From assembly GCF_004664715.2 (NCBI RefSeq), contig NC_051074.1:17919558-17983557 (forward strand): a stretch of 64,000 nucleotides of DNA. The letters run 5' to 3'. Positions 35,190 through 46,269 of this stretch are shown here, in pieces. This DNA is from Peromyscus leucopus (taxonomy: Eukaryota > Chordata > Mammalia > Rodentia > Cricetidae). A model generated the notes under the pieces. That model did not search any database. It was not told the DNA's origin and was given only the letters and a program-made list of their open reading frames with translations. The first letter of the stretch is position 1. Every line of letters starts with the position of its first letter. Both the position numbers and the translations under genes were made by a program.

Positions 35190-36435
35190 AAAGGATTTAT
35201 AATGTACAGGAGTCTATGCTGGGTTACATGCAAATATCATATGCTATATTACATGAATGTCTTGAACATGAGTGTGTTTTACTGTACAAAAGATGACTGT
35301 ATTTTTGTAAAAAAAATTTGTTGAGGAATATTTCTATACAGCAATAGGATATGATGGCCAGGATAGTTTGTTAATAATAAAAGAAACTGGACAACATTGT
35401 GCAATAAATATTCTAATGTCTACCTTTTTAAAAAGGTCACAGTATTCCAATTTAAGAATACATACACATAGAAATCTCCAAAAATATACCCAAGGCCACA
35501 AATAGCTTTCATCGAGAAGATATGATGGCCTGAGCAAGAGCCTTCTTTACTGTATACTCGGTTAGGTTGTTTTTGGATGGTATAATGGCTTCAAATTAAT
35601 GTGTTTGAAAATGCAAGCCTTTCCTTGAGAACAGTTCACTACTTGCTTAATGGGATAATTATGACTAACCAAACAGAAAGTAAATGTTCTTGATAATACA
35701 GTGCAGCTAGACACATGGATCCAAACACATCATTGAATTCTTTCCAGTGTTCAACGTTTGCACATTTTCTATTTTTGTTAATATTGTAGGTAGAACAGTA
35801 GCACCTTTTCATTTTATTTAACTGTTTTAGATAGTGTATTTAGGCTGTTTTAAAATATATTTTAAGGTATTCTATTCAATGCTTTGGGAGAAAGGGACTT
35901 CTGCCAACAATAATGAAGTGGTCATGGAATCTTCCTAATGCAGACCAAAAAAATTATACAATTGGGGAAACTTTTCAAATAAAACTTTTCACTACTCTAA
36001 AATGTACCCAAACAACATCCTTAGAGACACTTACTTGGGAGAATTGCTGAAATTTCTGATAGAATGGCAGAAGTCTGAGACTAACCCACTCTGTTTAGCT
36101 GTAATAGTCCTACTCGATGCTCTGTCAAGCAGAGCTGAGATGTCATAAAAAAAAAGATGTCATATTCAATATGAAAAAAAAACAACAGAGGAAAAATAGT
36201 CAAGACATATGAAAAGTTCTTTAAATGGGGGATGGGCTTCAACATACAAATGTGTGAAAATGATCCAGTATAGAGGAAAGAGGTAAAAAGAACAGTAAAA
36301 GAATAATGGTCTGACCATCTCTAGGTTAATAAATAACTGATAGGAACAAAGCCATAAGCTCAAAAACATCAACTAGCATAAATGCAAGGAGATCCACACT
36401 TTTCCACATCCTGATTTCATTGATAAAACCACAGG
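35190..36435. other. AT-rich DNA, no gene recognised
   Basis: No clear landmarks. Part of this may be a further decayed extension of the L1M fragment that follows. Confidence 0.45.
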
Positions 36436-36439
36436 TTAC

Positions 36440-37005
36440 ATAAACTTTGTTTTCAAGAATTACATTAAATATGAAAAGGCTAAATATTCTAATCAAAAGG
36501 CTAAAATTGCTAGACTGAACGTAAAATGAAGTCCCACATACAAAAGACTGTTCAATTTCAAAGACACAAACTGGATGAAAGTAAAAGGATTTGAAAAAGA
36601 TGCGTTCTATACAAATAGAAACCACAAGAATTCTTCTGTGGCCATATGAATATTGGACAAATACTTTAAAGAAAAATATTAAATTAAAAATCAAAGGAGA
36701 TGCTTCATAATGACCAGTGAATGAATCAGAGAAAGAAGAAAACTTAATGTGTACACACAAATAGTAAATACCAATAGATTTAAGAGGAGAACACAATTTA
36801 ATATTTATATAGAAATTTCAATACTAAAATCTCCATAATTGATCAAAGTAAATTTAAAATCAGAACACACAGACAATTTAAATAACAAGGAACAACTTTA
36901 AAAAACCTGGTCAATGCTATGGAACATTCCAGTGGCACACAGCACACATCTTTGAAACACACATGAGATACCGGCCAGGCTGAAGTACAAGACAATTCTC
37001 AATAA
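36440..37005 (+). mobile_element. Ancient L1M ORF2 fragment (endonuclease to early polymerase region)
   Basis: Sense landmarks in the right order for old mammalian L1: ACATTAAATATGAAAAGGC, TAAATATTCTAATCAAAAGG, AAAGACACAAACTGGATGAA, AGTAAAAGGATTTGAAAAAG, GGAGATGCTTCATAATGACC, GGAACATTCCAGTGGCAC. The frame is destroyed. The 156-codon minus-strand frame (36326-36796), the longest in the window, is antisense to this fragment and arises because the A-rich L1 sense strand gives few stops on the reverse strand. Confidence 0.7.
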
Positions 37006-37009
37006 CATC

Positions 37010-38335
37010 TACTTAACTGTGCTTATCTGTTATTGTTTATTGGTTCATTTATTTCATGAATACTTATACTGCTTAACAATTTGAGAAAAATATTTTATGT
37101 GATAATAATACTACATTTTAGAGTTCTTGCATTTGCTGCATTCATTTATTTTCTCCCAGTTTGGCATTGTCTTTCATTTTCTTTTTCTTGCTGTTGTTTA
37201 TGCCCACAAGAGCTACTAACATTTCCCCTCACTGGTTCTATCATTTCTTTCCTTAGAAATTCTCATGCACTTTAGAGCATTTACAAAGTTAACTTCTGTT
37301 ATACTCAAGCTTTTTCTTACAAGATATTTTGATTACTTAAATATTTATCCTCCAGCAATCCGTGACTGTCTGGTGTGACCATCAAAGTTTAGCTCTACTG
37401 CTAAGTAATTTTTTTTTTAAAAAAAAAAAAAAGTCTAAATTTCCTCTGTTTGCTTCTAGAAGCTATGCATTAATTTACAAGATCTCTTTTATTAGGCATT
37501 ATACTCTTACAAAATTTCAAATTTTAAGGTAGCTTAATAAAATCACCAATTAAAATATAAGCTTAATGTAACCCATTCAGGAACCTTATTGAAAATTTTT
37601 TTAAAAGCTTCATGAATTCATTACAAATTCTCACTGGATGAATATATTTTAAAACAAAATTTTAAAGGCTTTTCAAAAGATATATGCTGTCACAAAATTA
37701 AACATATATTTCTGATGAATAAAGGATAAAATTATAATTCATCTGAAGACACATACATGCACACCTGGTAGCACAGTAGGTCTATAACCTGTATATCACA
37801 TCTACAGCCAAAAAAGACCAAAAACAGAGGAGGGAGGTAAAAGCCACACAGGATAAAACATTATAAAGATGAACTTTAAACAGGAAAGTTAGTTTTTGTT
37901 TCTACAGTTGAAAAAGCATTTGGCATGAATAAAAGCCAGTCAAACAGTAGAGATGATTGATCTATCATTGAATAGTCTTAGAGGTCAGAGAAAGAATTAC
38001 AGAACAGCTTTGAAGAATGACTACAGCAGCTATTCAGTATAGAATAAATATTTCAAATTCACCTGCATGCAAGGAACACATTAAATATTTGACTCTATTT
38101 GATATAATATTTCAAAAAAATCTAAAATTCATCTAATGGTATATACTTTTAAAAGAGATTAATCACATAAGAGGAAAAATAGAAGAATTGGTGTATGTTT
38201 CATGGAAATCACTCACTAGACATGATAGATATTTATTCCAGAGTGATCTATTTCCCTTATTTGGTTTAGAATCTAAGCCTATAAAATTACTTTTTGGATA
38301 AAATTCTTCAGGAAACATAACCATGGTTTATATAT
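37010..38335. other. AT-rich DNA, no gene recognised
   Basis: Includes T(10)A(14) at 37410-37433 and the frame 37081-37275, which is hydrophobic and T-rich without family resemblance. Further L1M remnants are possible (AGTTGAAAAAGCATTTGGCA near 37905) but not secure. Confidence 0.45.
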
Positions 38336-38852
38336 TGTGTACCCCAATAAACTTATCTGGGGGTCAGAGAACAGAACAGCTACTATATTAAACATAGGTT
38401 TAGGCAGTGGTAGCATATGCTTTAATCCTAGCATTCAGGAGGCAGAGATCCATGAGGATCTCTGTGAGTTCAAGGCCACACTGAAAACAGAGCCAGGTGT
38501 GGTGGCACATACCTTTAATCCCAGCACTTGAGATCTCATGTCTAGCTTGGGAAAGACACATGCCTTTAATGCCAGGAAGTGTTGGCAGGAAGCAAAAAGG
38601 TGTATAAGGCATGAGGACCAGGAACTAGAGGTCTTGTTAAGCTTTTAGGCTTTTAGCAGCAGTTCAGCTGGGATGAGGACATAGAGGCTTCCAGTTTGAG
38701 GAAACAAGATCAGCTGAGGAATTGGAGAGATGAGGTTAGCTGTGGCCTGTTCTACTTCTCTGATCTTTCAGCATTGACCCAATACCTGGCTCCGGGTTTG
38801 TTTGTCTGTTTATTTTTTTTTAATTAATAAGAGTTTTAAGATTCATGTTACA
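38336..38852 (+). mobile_element. LTR-like rodent element carrying B1-like modules (copy 1)
   Basis: Starts near TGTGTACCCCAATAAACTTA (38336) with TCTGGGGGTCAGAGAACAGA, and ends GATTCATGTTACA (38852). Inside are two B1-like modules: AGGTTTAGGCAGTGGTAGCA...TTTAATCCTAGCATTC and CCAGGTGTGGTGGCACATAC...TTTAATCCCAGCAC. It finishes with CAATACCTGGCTCCGGGTTT. The same order is found in antisense at 56444-56947, so this is a defined family rather than a chance B1 pile-up. TG...CA ends suggest an LTR, but I see no target duplication and cannot name the family. Confidence 0.65.
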
Positions 38853-39117
38853 CTTAACAAATCACATTCTTTCAAGAATGCAATATCGCCCATGGTAGAG
38901 CATTACAGAATAAATCATTTGCAGAAAAACGTTAAATCACCTATATGATGTTTTAGACATTCAGATTTGTATACCTAATTAAATCATGCAGTTAAAACTA
39001 CAATAGATTCAATACATAGGAACTAGTAGTGTCCACAGGAAACCTCTCTGAAAACATGGAGATGATCCTGGTAGACTGCTAGGCATCCACAGAGTTTACC
39101 ACAGCTCATGTGCAACA
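38853..39117. other. No recognisable feature
   Basis: Short unique stretch between two LTR elements. Confidence 0.4.
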
Positions 39118-39432
39118 GACTGTTTGAGTCATCCCCGGAATCCTAGGCTAAAGTCCTAATATCTGATGTAACTAGTATGAGGTATAGCCTCTAGGCAATA
39201 ATTAAGTCATTGATGGAGCCTGTTCATAAATCTATCCCCAGAGTTGTCAGAACCTCTTTCTACCATGTGAAAGCTCAGCAAGACATCAGCTATTTGTGGA
39301 AGAGGGTCCTAATGAGACAAAGACCCAGGGGCATCTGATCTGGAATTTTCACCCTCTGAAACTGTGAGGAATAAATGGCTGTTTACAAGCAAGCTAGTCT
39401 ATGGCATCCTACTGTTAGCACCTGAACTAACT
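39118..39432 (+). mobile_element. Ancient MLT/MST-type MaLR LTR
   Basis: Sense landmarks: GGCTAAAGTCCTAATATCTG, GGCAATAATTAAGTCATTG, ATGGAGCCTGTTCATAAA, TACCATGTGAAAGCTCAGC, CCTCTGAAACTGTGAGGAAT, AAATGGCTGTTTACAAGC, AGTCTATGGCATCCTACTGT, ending CACCTGAACTAACT. The order matches pan-mammalian MaLR LTRs (AACTGTGAGAAATAAATTTC, CTATGGTATTTTGTTATAGC). Old and diverged. Confidence 0.7.
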
Positions 39433-39434
39433 AA

Positions 39435-41600
39435 CCATTCTTCCATCAAATGGAATCACCATACTCAAAATCCACATACTGGACCCTTAGTATTAATATC
39501 TGTCAAAAATTCTACCTCATTTTTTTTTCTGGAAAAGTCATACTCAACACTTGCATCCTGAAGGTGGTTTGCAATTATCCTTTGAACAAAAGATTTTCCT
39601 GAAAGAGTAAGAGTAAATCTGCCTAGGGATAGGTCAACCTCATTGGCAAAAAGGTGACCTATGGGTAGTGGCTGATAGTCTCTCTTCCTATTATCCAGAA
39701 GTGGCAAGTTTTGAGTCAAAACCTAAGAGAACCAAGGAAAAGAGATGTGATGTGAGAGGGAAAGTATTCCAGACCCAAAGGCCAACCTGGATTATGACCA
39801 TCTTATATAAGGGGTGACACAGTCAGCCATGGCTGAAGACAGGCAGATAAACAAGACAGGAAATGATAACAAAGAAGGAGAAGGAGCATGTCGTATGGAC
39901 CTTCCAATCCACAGAAAAGGAGAGAGGTTTTGTTATCAGTCATCTGGAAAGCTAAGAAGGGTTTTGGTGGAGGAGGGATAGGAAGTGATACATGTTTTAT
40001 CAGGATTGTTCTGGCTGTTGTGGAGAGTGGGAAGAATAGAAACACAATGACCCTTAAAGAGATTATTTCAGCAAAGAACTGATGTCATTTCAGCAATAGT
40101 GGTAGCAGTGGAGAGGCCAGATTCCAGACGGTAGAATGGAGAATATCCCCAACGTGAAACAGAAAAGCAGTGGATTTGGGGGAGAAGCCAGGAAGGGAGG
40201 ATGGAAGGAGTGGAGGCTGCAGTCTAGATGTATTGTACGAGAGAAGAGTAAAGAAAAAGAAATAAATAAGGAAACTGGAAAGGAAAAACAAAGAGGGAAT
40301 CTGTGAATAATGTTAACATTTGAGAGCAAGAAATAGAGGAGACTGTGGGAGGTGCAGGTTTGAGTAAGAGGATACTAGAGGAAAAACTCACTCAAGTGCA
40401 TGTACACAAACATGCACACATACACACAATTAAAAACCATAAAAGTCAAAATCTTTCCAAAAGTTTTCAAAGCTTCCAGATTATGTTAAGCTAGCTTTGT
40501 AAGGTGACTAGAATTTGGCAAAAATATAAGCTGGTCCTTAATTTCAAAGGCTCAGTAGATGTCCTGGTAATAATCCTCCCAGGTTTTCTACCTCTGTAGG
40601 ATCACTCTGGTGAAGACTACACTATCATAATCAGTTTTGTTCTTAAAGTTTTGTTCAGAACAGTTTAAAGTATAAAACAAATAAACTTCATTTATCTGTA
40701 GATTATGGGAAACCCTCCAACTCTTACATATGTCCTCTAATAATTTCTGTTTCAAAGGATTGATAATAATCTGTTCTGAAAGAAAAAAAAATAATTCACA
40801 TAAGTCTCCTTTTCAATATTTTTGCTCAAATTTTATCACATTACTTAACTATTTACATTTTTATCTAAATTTTAACACCTACTGGTTTTCTAACTCCCTA
40901 GAACAAATAAATTGATTACAAGAAATGTCTGGAATGACCAAGTGTTAAGTATGAACTATAAATAGGATAACAGTTAACTGTATAATAGGGCCAGAGAGAA
41001 ACTAAATGTTGAATTACAAGTACATGAATGGTATAAACTAGTCATGAAACTTTTAAGACTGCTTACTAAAAAAAATAAACTCATCTATCGCCTATGATAT
41101 ACTCAGTGAAACACAAAATCACAAGACTCTCTAATATGTGAGGTCTAAATCCTCTTTTAAAAATTGCAAGAAATGGATATTTGAAATCATTCCCTAATCA
41201 TATTCTCTGTGTTGAAATCTAGTGGTTATTTGTGAACCATGAGCCCTTCATTCTTCCTGGACAGACCATGAAAGGGAAGGAACTCAAATGGGAGGAGAAA
41301 ATGGGGTGTTGAATACATTAATTTTTTTTTCCATTTCTGGTAACAATGAGTAATTCTATCCCCTTGGGATGACAGCTGACTTAACCAGGGTCCTACTAAG
41401 TAAGCCGCAGCCATTGGCATAGAGTTAAAAAAAAAATAAACATGCAGTAATATACATGCAAACAAAGACAAGTGAATACATATTCAAAGGATCTCATTCA
41501 AGCAGAGAAGTATACATTGTTTTTCATTAACATGTGAATTGTACATGGGACATCTTTATTGCCCCCCTTTAGTGAAAGTGGAATCATCACTAACAGCACA
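39435..41600. other. Mostly unique DNA with one possible ancient repeat
   Basis: Apart from the candidate at 39895-40130, no landmark. The interval 40140-40340 is purine-rich, which explains the frames 40085-40291 and 40090-40329 on the minus strand. The frame 41226-41471 has no family resemblance. Confidence 0.45.
39895..40130 (+). repeat. Possible ancient mammalian repeat, class uncertain
   Basis: AAGCTAAGAAGGGTTTTGG, GAAGTGATACATGTTTTATC, AGGATTGTTCTGGCTGTTGT, GGAGAGTGGGAAGAATAG and AGTGGTAGCAGTGGAGAGGC follow the order of a common old mammalian interspersed repeat (typically AGTGACATGATCAGATTTGC, GATCACTCTGGCTGCTGTGT, GTGGTAGCAGTGGAGATGG). I recall the pattern but not its name. Confidence 0.45.
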
Positions 41601-41603
41601 TGC

Positions 41604-41807
41604 ACTAAAAGGTTTTTGTTTTGTTTTGTTTTGTTTTGTTTGTTTTTCGAGACAAGGTTTCTCTGTGTAGCTTTGTGCCTTTCCTGGAACTCACTTGGTA
41701 GCCTAGGCTGGCCTTGAACTCACAGAGATCCGCCTGGCTCTGCCTCCCGAGTGCTGGGATTAAAGGCGTGCGCCACTACCGCCTGGCCCCGACTACTAAA
41801 AGGTTTT
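41604..41807 (-). mobile_element. B1 SINE, antisense, with (TTTTG)n tail and 13-bp target duplication
   Basis: Plus strand: a TTTTG repeat (tail, about 41617-41646), then GAGACAAGGTTTCTCTGTGT, TGGCCTTGAACTCACAGAGA, GCCTCCCGAGTGCTGGGATT and AAAGGCGTGCGCCACTACC. It keeps many CpG sites and is among the best preserved elements here. The flanks ACTAAAAGGTTTT at 41604-41616 and 41795-41807 are identical. Confidence 0.95.
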
Positions 41808-41809
41808 GT

Positions 41810-42878
41810 TGTCACCTAAAAGATTCTTGGAAAAGCAACTCCCAAATATGAGGAAGGGTTGTTTCACCAGATAACTCTATAAGACCCAGAAATAGAGACT
41901 GACTTTTGAAAAGTTAGATGCAAAGTACAAGTTTTTATTTGAAGGTAAAATTTAATGTGTGATACTAGGCAAAAATAATTCATTTTTAGTCCATCATTTA
42001 TAAAAATAAATAGCAAGAGAAATATGTGAGAAAAAATTGAAAAAGTGGAATAAGTGGGGAAAATTGGGAGATACCAGGAGTTGCAGACAAGCAGGAATCT
42101 TGGGAGCATGAGAAGACCAAAGAGACAGACGAAACAGGATGAGACCCAGTCGTTTCTGTGCTCAAGGTCAAATGTACAAAAAGAGACACCAACCATATCT
42201 GAACCATGTCTATACTTAACACATACCTTTTGTTCTTTGCTAATTGCACACCTACACATATAACATACAATTAGTGTTGAAAAGACCCAGTGAGGCAATA
42301 CTAGATCTAAAAAGTAGAAACTCAAAGAAATAAACCAAAATTTAAAACTTTATTGTATTAATCTAACTGCCTCTTTTCAACTGTTATTCATTTTGTGCAG
42401 TGAGATGAATCCCATAATGCTTAATATTATATGACATATTTAAATGTTTTTGTGTTTATTAAATACTAGAGTATATGAGGGCAAGACCCAATTATTAATA
42501 TATACTGACTGTCGGGTTCGTATTTTGCTTTTAGTTCTCAGGGTTTCATTTTTATTTACATGATTACAGTAGAGAGAGAAAGAGGGGCACAGAGAGAGAC
42601 AAAAAAACAAAGAACAGATAAAAATCAGGAACTACTTTCAAGCAGGATCTTTATACCACCAAGATACACTGTACTTCTCTCTCCATATGTTTATGTAAAA
42701 TAAATGGTGTCTCATGTCCTCTTGTCTCAAGAACTGCTGCATTCAAGGTGTTGGAATGCTTACATGCAAACTTAATAAGATTTTATTTTATTCTTAGAAA
42801 GATATTAGTGTAAATTTTACTTCCAAATATGGGAGATTAACTTCCACCATATTTTCCCTCGCGTGAGGTGTCATCATT
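41810..42878. other. AT-rich DNA, no gene recognised
   Basis: The minus-strand frame 41864-42325 (153 codons) and its overlapping frame 41998-42270 are A-rich on the plus strand and lack any family resemblance; hydrophobic T-rich translations of this kind are common in AT-rich DNA. There is a short GAGAGAGAAAGAGGGGCACAG stretch near 42572. Confidence 0.45.
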
Positions 42879-42880
42879 AT

Positions 42881-43115
42881 GGTTGTTATTGCTGTGATGA
42901 AACACAATGACCAACAGCAACTCAGGAGGAAAAGGTTTATTAAAGAACAATCAGGAAAACCCTGAACCTTTTATCTGGCACACTAAAACAGCAAAAACTA
43001 AGAGAGATATGCCCTAATGAAACTCAATGCTTCTTTGATAAAGTAAAAGATCCTCTCAGGACCCACCAACACAATTGCTGACACTATTTGAGAAAGCCTA
43101 CACAATCCATATTAT
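42881..43115 (-). mobile_element. MT-type MaLR LTR, antisense, strongly diverged
   Basis: The plus strand begins GTTATTGCTGTGATGAAACA, CAATGACCAACAGCAACTCA, GGAGGAAAAGGTTTATT, the reverse complement of the end of the LTR type at 14742. The rest is diverged, with no clear far boundary. Confidence 0.6.
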
Positions 43116-43843
43116 TTATGATATACCACCCACACAAGGACAGAAAAAAAACCCAAAAATTGAAACATGCATAAAAGCCTAGAAAAATATGACCCTCTCT
43201 AAATGCATACAGCAATGAGTAGAAAAATAGTGCAAACACTCTAAGATAGTCCCAATGTTACAATTAACATAAACCAACTTTAAATAAATAGCAATGTGAT
43301 ATTTGGAGGTTTGAGAGAAAACGTGGTCTTAATGAGTGAAGAGGTGAGAAATCTTAGAAGAGAAAGAAAATTAGGAGGCAAGAAAAAAAGGAAGAGGAGG
43401 AAGAGGGAGCAGCAGCAGCAAATGGAACAGAAGGAACTCTGGAATTCAGAAGTACAGAGTCTGAAATGAAAAGTTCACTTTAATGAGCTTGACAAAACTT
43501 TGGAGAATGCAGGAGAAGGGGCAGTAAACTCAGTTTGACTAAAATCATCTGACTTGAAAAAAAGACAGACAAAAACTGAACAGAAATTACTTATTCCGCA
43601 ATAGCCTGTGGGAAAATAGTAACAGTAAAGTATCTGCACTTAGGATCTCAGAAATACACAAAGCTATGAAAAGAAAGAAAAGTGTTTGGAAATTTAATAG
43701 TGGAATTTGTCCAATTTACAAAAAAAAGCATCAAATTATAGATATGTTTATTGAATGTAAAATAAATGTAAAGAAAATCACGCTTAAACACATCATAGTA
43801 AAATTATTTAACCCAAAAGTTAAGAAGACAGGATGCCATGGAA
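43116..43843. other. A-rich DNA, no gene recognised
   Basis: A purine-rich run with a short CAGCAG repeat lies at 43372-43424. Frames (43666-43863 plus, 43731-43943 minus) run into the neighbouring LTR and are not genes. Confidence 0.45.
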
Positions 43844-44229
43844 TATCATTCTGTATGCTGTGAGTATGTGTTGCTCCGATTGTTTGATAAATAAAATGTT
43901 GATTGGCCAGTAGCCAGGCAGGAAGTATAGGCAGGATAAGCAAACAAGGAGAATTCTGGGAAGAGGGAGGCTGAGTCAGGAGTCACCAGCCAGACACAGA
44001 GGAAGCAAGATGACAAAGCAGAACTGAGAAAAGGTACCAAGCCACATAACTAAACATAAATAAGAATTATGGGTTAATTTAAGTGTAAGAGCTAGTCAGT
44101 AATAAGCCTGAGCTAATGGCCGAGCAGTTATAATTAATATAAGCCTCTGTGTGTTTACTTGGAGGACACAAGTGAGAGAGATTTGTCCCAACCACTGGCC
44201 AGGCAGGACACAGGAAACTTTCAGCTACA
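43844..44229 (+). mobile_element. Rodent ERV LTR, family A copy 1 (older form)
   Basis: Landmarks: TTCTGTATGCTGTGAGTATG, GATAAATAAAATGTTGATTG, GCCAGTAGCCAGGCAGGAAG, GGAGAATTCTGGGAAGAGGG, GAGGAAGCAAGATGACAAAG, TAAGAATTATGGGTTAATTT, GAGCTAATGGCCGAGCAG, AGCCTCTGTGTGTTTACTTG, ending AACTTTCAGCTACA at 44229. It is shared with copies at 46271-46641 and 61072-61385. No target duplication is evident. The frame 44159-44347 spans its end and is not a gene. Confidence 0.7.
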
Positions 44230-44461
44230 GCAGGCAGAGAAAAAGAAAAAATATGCAAAGAAATTAGCATGGGAATCTAGAGGCCCACAAAAGCAAACAG
44301 CTGACTTCTCGCCAGAAAATAGAGAAAATATAACAAATTATGAGTAAATAGGAATTATTACATAAGTTTTTCTTCTCTCAGTTTCTCCTAAGAACAAGTG
44401 CATCATTAAGGCAAAATTAATACAATCAGAAATTTTTTTATCATCAATGTACAATGAAAAT

Positions 44462-44800
44462 ATTTGAGGGGTAGGGCTTCTGTTGACAAAGTCTTCACAA
44501 TACAAACATAAGGACCTTAGTTCAACCCTCAAGACCCATTTGAAGAAATTCACCTGGCAAAGCATGCTTGTGATCACAACCCTGGGAAGAAAGGATGCAC
44601 TGGCCAGCAGTCTAATCTATCTGCTGAAATCTAGGCTAGTGAGAGACCCTCTCTCAAAACACAAGGCATCTTGAGGAATGACACCCAAGACTGTCTTTCA
44701 GCTTCCAAATGACCATGCACACTCATGCATGTACAACAACACACTCAAGCCACACACATGCACACAAACAAACAAACAGAAGACATAAATCACAAAAGAA
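44462..44800 (+). mobile_element. B4 (ID-B1 composite) SINE
   Basis: An ID/tRNA-like head (GGGGTAGGGCTTCTGTTGAC, TTAGTTCAACCCTCAAGACC) is followed by a B1-like half (AAGCATGCTTGTGATCACAA, CCTGGGAAGAAAGGATGC, GTGAGAGACCCTCTCTCAAA) and the typical tail GGAATGACACCCAAGACTG, TTTCAGCTTCCAAATGACC, then ACACACATGCACACAAACAA. This composite order is diagnostic of rodent B4. Old and diverged. Confidence 0.75.
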
Positions 44801-44832
44801 GCTATAAATGCTAAGTATATTGTTGGTAACCT

Positions 44833-45955
44833 TTTTTTTTTTTTTTGCATTTGCTTATTTTTTTTCCTTTTATTTTATTTTACAATACCATTCAGTTCTA
44901 CATATCAGCCACGGATTCCCTTGTTCTCCCCCCTCCTACTCCCCTCCCCTTCCCCCCAACTCACCCCCCATTCCCACTTCCTCCAGGGCAAAGCCTCCCC
45001 GAGGACTGAGATCAACCTGGTAGAATCAGTCCAGGCAGGTCCAGTCCCCTCCTCCCAGGCTGAGCCAAGTGTCCCTGCATAAGCCCCAGGTTTCAAACAG
45101 GCAACTCACGCAGTGAGCACAGAACCCGGTACCACTGCCTAGATGCCTCCCAAACAGATCAAGTCAATCAACTGTCTCACCTATTAAGAGGGCCTGATCC
45201 AATTGGGGGCCCCTCAGCCTTTGGTTCATAGTTCATGTGTTTCCATTCATTTGGCTATTTGTCCCTGTGCTTTATCCAACCTTGGTTTCAACAATTCTCG
45301 CTCATATAAGCCCTCCTCTTTCTCGCTAATTAGACTCCTGGAGCTCCACCCGGGAGCCTAGCTGTGGATCTCTGCATCCAGATTCCTCAGTCCTTGGATG
45401 GGGTTTCTGGCACGAGTATTAGGGTGTTTGGCCATCCCATCACCAGAGTAGGTCAGTTCAGGCTGTCTCTCGACCATTGCCAGCAGTCTATTGTGGGGGT
45501 ATCTTTGTGGATTTCTGTGGGCCTCTCTAGACCTTTGTTTCCTCCTTTTCTCATGTGGTCTTCATTTACCATGGTTTCCTATTCCTTGTTCTCCTCTCTT
45601 TTCTTGATCCAGCTGGGATCTCCTGCTCCCCCAAGCTCTCTTTCCCTCGACCCTTGCCCTTCATTACTCCCACTCATGTCCAGGTTGTTCATGTAGATCT
45701 CAGCCATTTCTCCGTCACTGGGCGATCCTCGTGTCTTTCTTGGGGTCCTATTTTCCAAGTAGCATCACTGGTGATGTGACTAGCAGTCCAGTCATCCTTG
45801 TTCCACATCTAGTATCCTCCTATGAGTGAGTACATACCATATTTGTCTTTCTGAGTCTCGGTTACCTCACTCAGGATGATTTTTTCTAGATCCATCCATT
45901 TGCCTGCAAACCTCATGATGTCATTGTTGTTCTCTGCTGAATAGTGTTCCATTAT
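44833..45955 (-). mobile_element. 5'-truncated L1, antisense (3' UTR and end of ORF2)
   Basis: Starts at a poly-T tail (44832-44846 and a T-rich extension). Landmarks on the plus strand: CATATCAGCCACGGATTCCC, AGATCAACCTGGTAGAATC, CAAACAGATCAAGTCAATCA, TTTGGTTCATAGTTCATGTG, GACTCCTGGAGCTCCACC, CTCTCGACCATTGCCAGCAG, GATCCAGCTGGGATCTCCTG, CATGTCCAGGTTGTTCATGT, CCTATGAGTGAGTACATACC, GAATAGTGTTCCATT. It is well preserved, so a younger insertion than the Lx copy. TGGTAACC occurs just before the T-run (44824-44831) and again at 45982-45989, a possible duplication, but about 26 unexplained bases precede the second copy. Confidence 0.88.
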
Positions 45956-46076
45956 TGGTCTATAAAATGCCAATTGATGACTGGTAACCCTAGCTCTAAA
46001 TAAAAATCTAGAATGAGTTAATTTATATGTTATATTCGGTACCAAAACTATTTAAAACAAAGTAACAGAGATTAAA

Positions 46077-46238
46077 AGCCATGAGAAAAACTGGGCGGCG
46101 GTGGCCCACACCTTTAATTCCAGCACTCCAGGAGGCAGAGGCAGGTGGATCTCTGTGAGTGTAAGGCCAGCCTGGTCTACAGAGTGAGATGTAGGACAGG
46201 CACCAAAACAACATAGAGAAACCCTGTCTCAAAAAACC

Positions 46239-46269
<31 letters not shown>

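Noticed and set aside
36326..36796. 156-codon minus-strand frame as a membrane protein
   Set aside because: It is antisense to a recognisable L1M ORF2 remnant and its composition follows from the A-rich opposite strand.
37410..37433. T-run/A-run junction as a retroposon tail or hairpin terminator
   Set aside because: No target duplication or element body on either side; simple low complexity is enough.
38400..38560. Two independent B1 insertions
   Set aside because: The same B1-like modules occur in the same order inside a related element at 56444-56947, so they belong to that element.
41864..42325. 153-codon minus-strand frame as a gene
   Set aside because: Hydrophobic T-rich translation with no family resemblance or promoter/splice context, overlapped by other frames of similar length.
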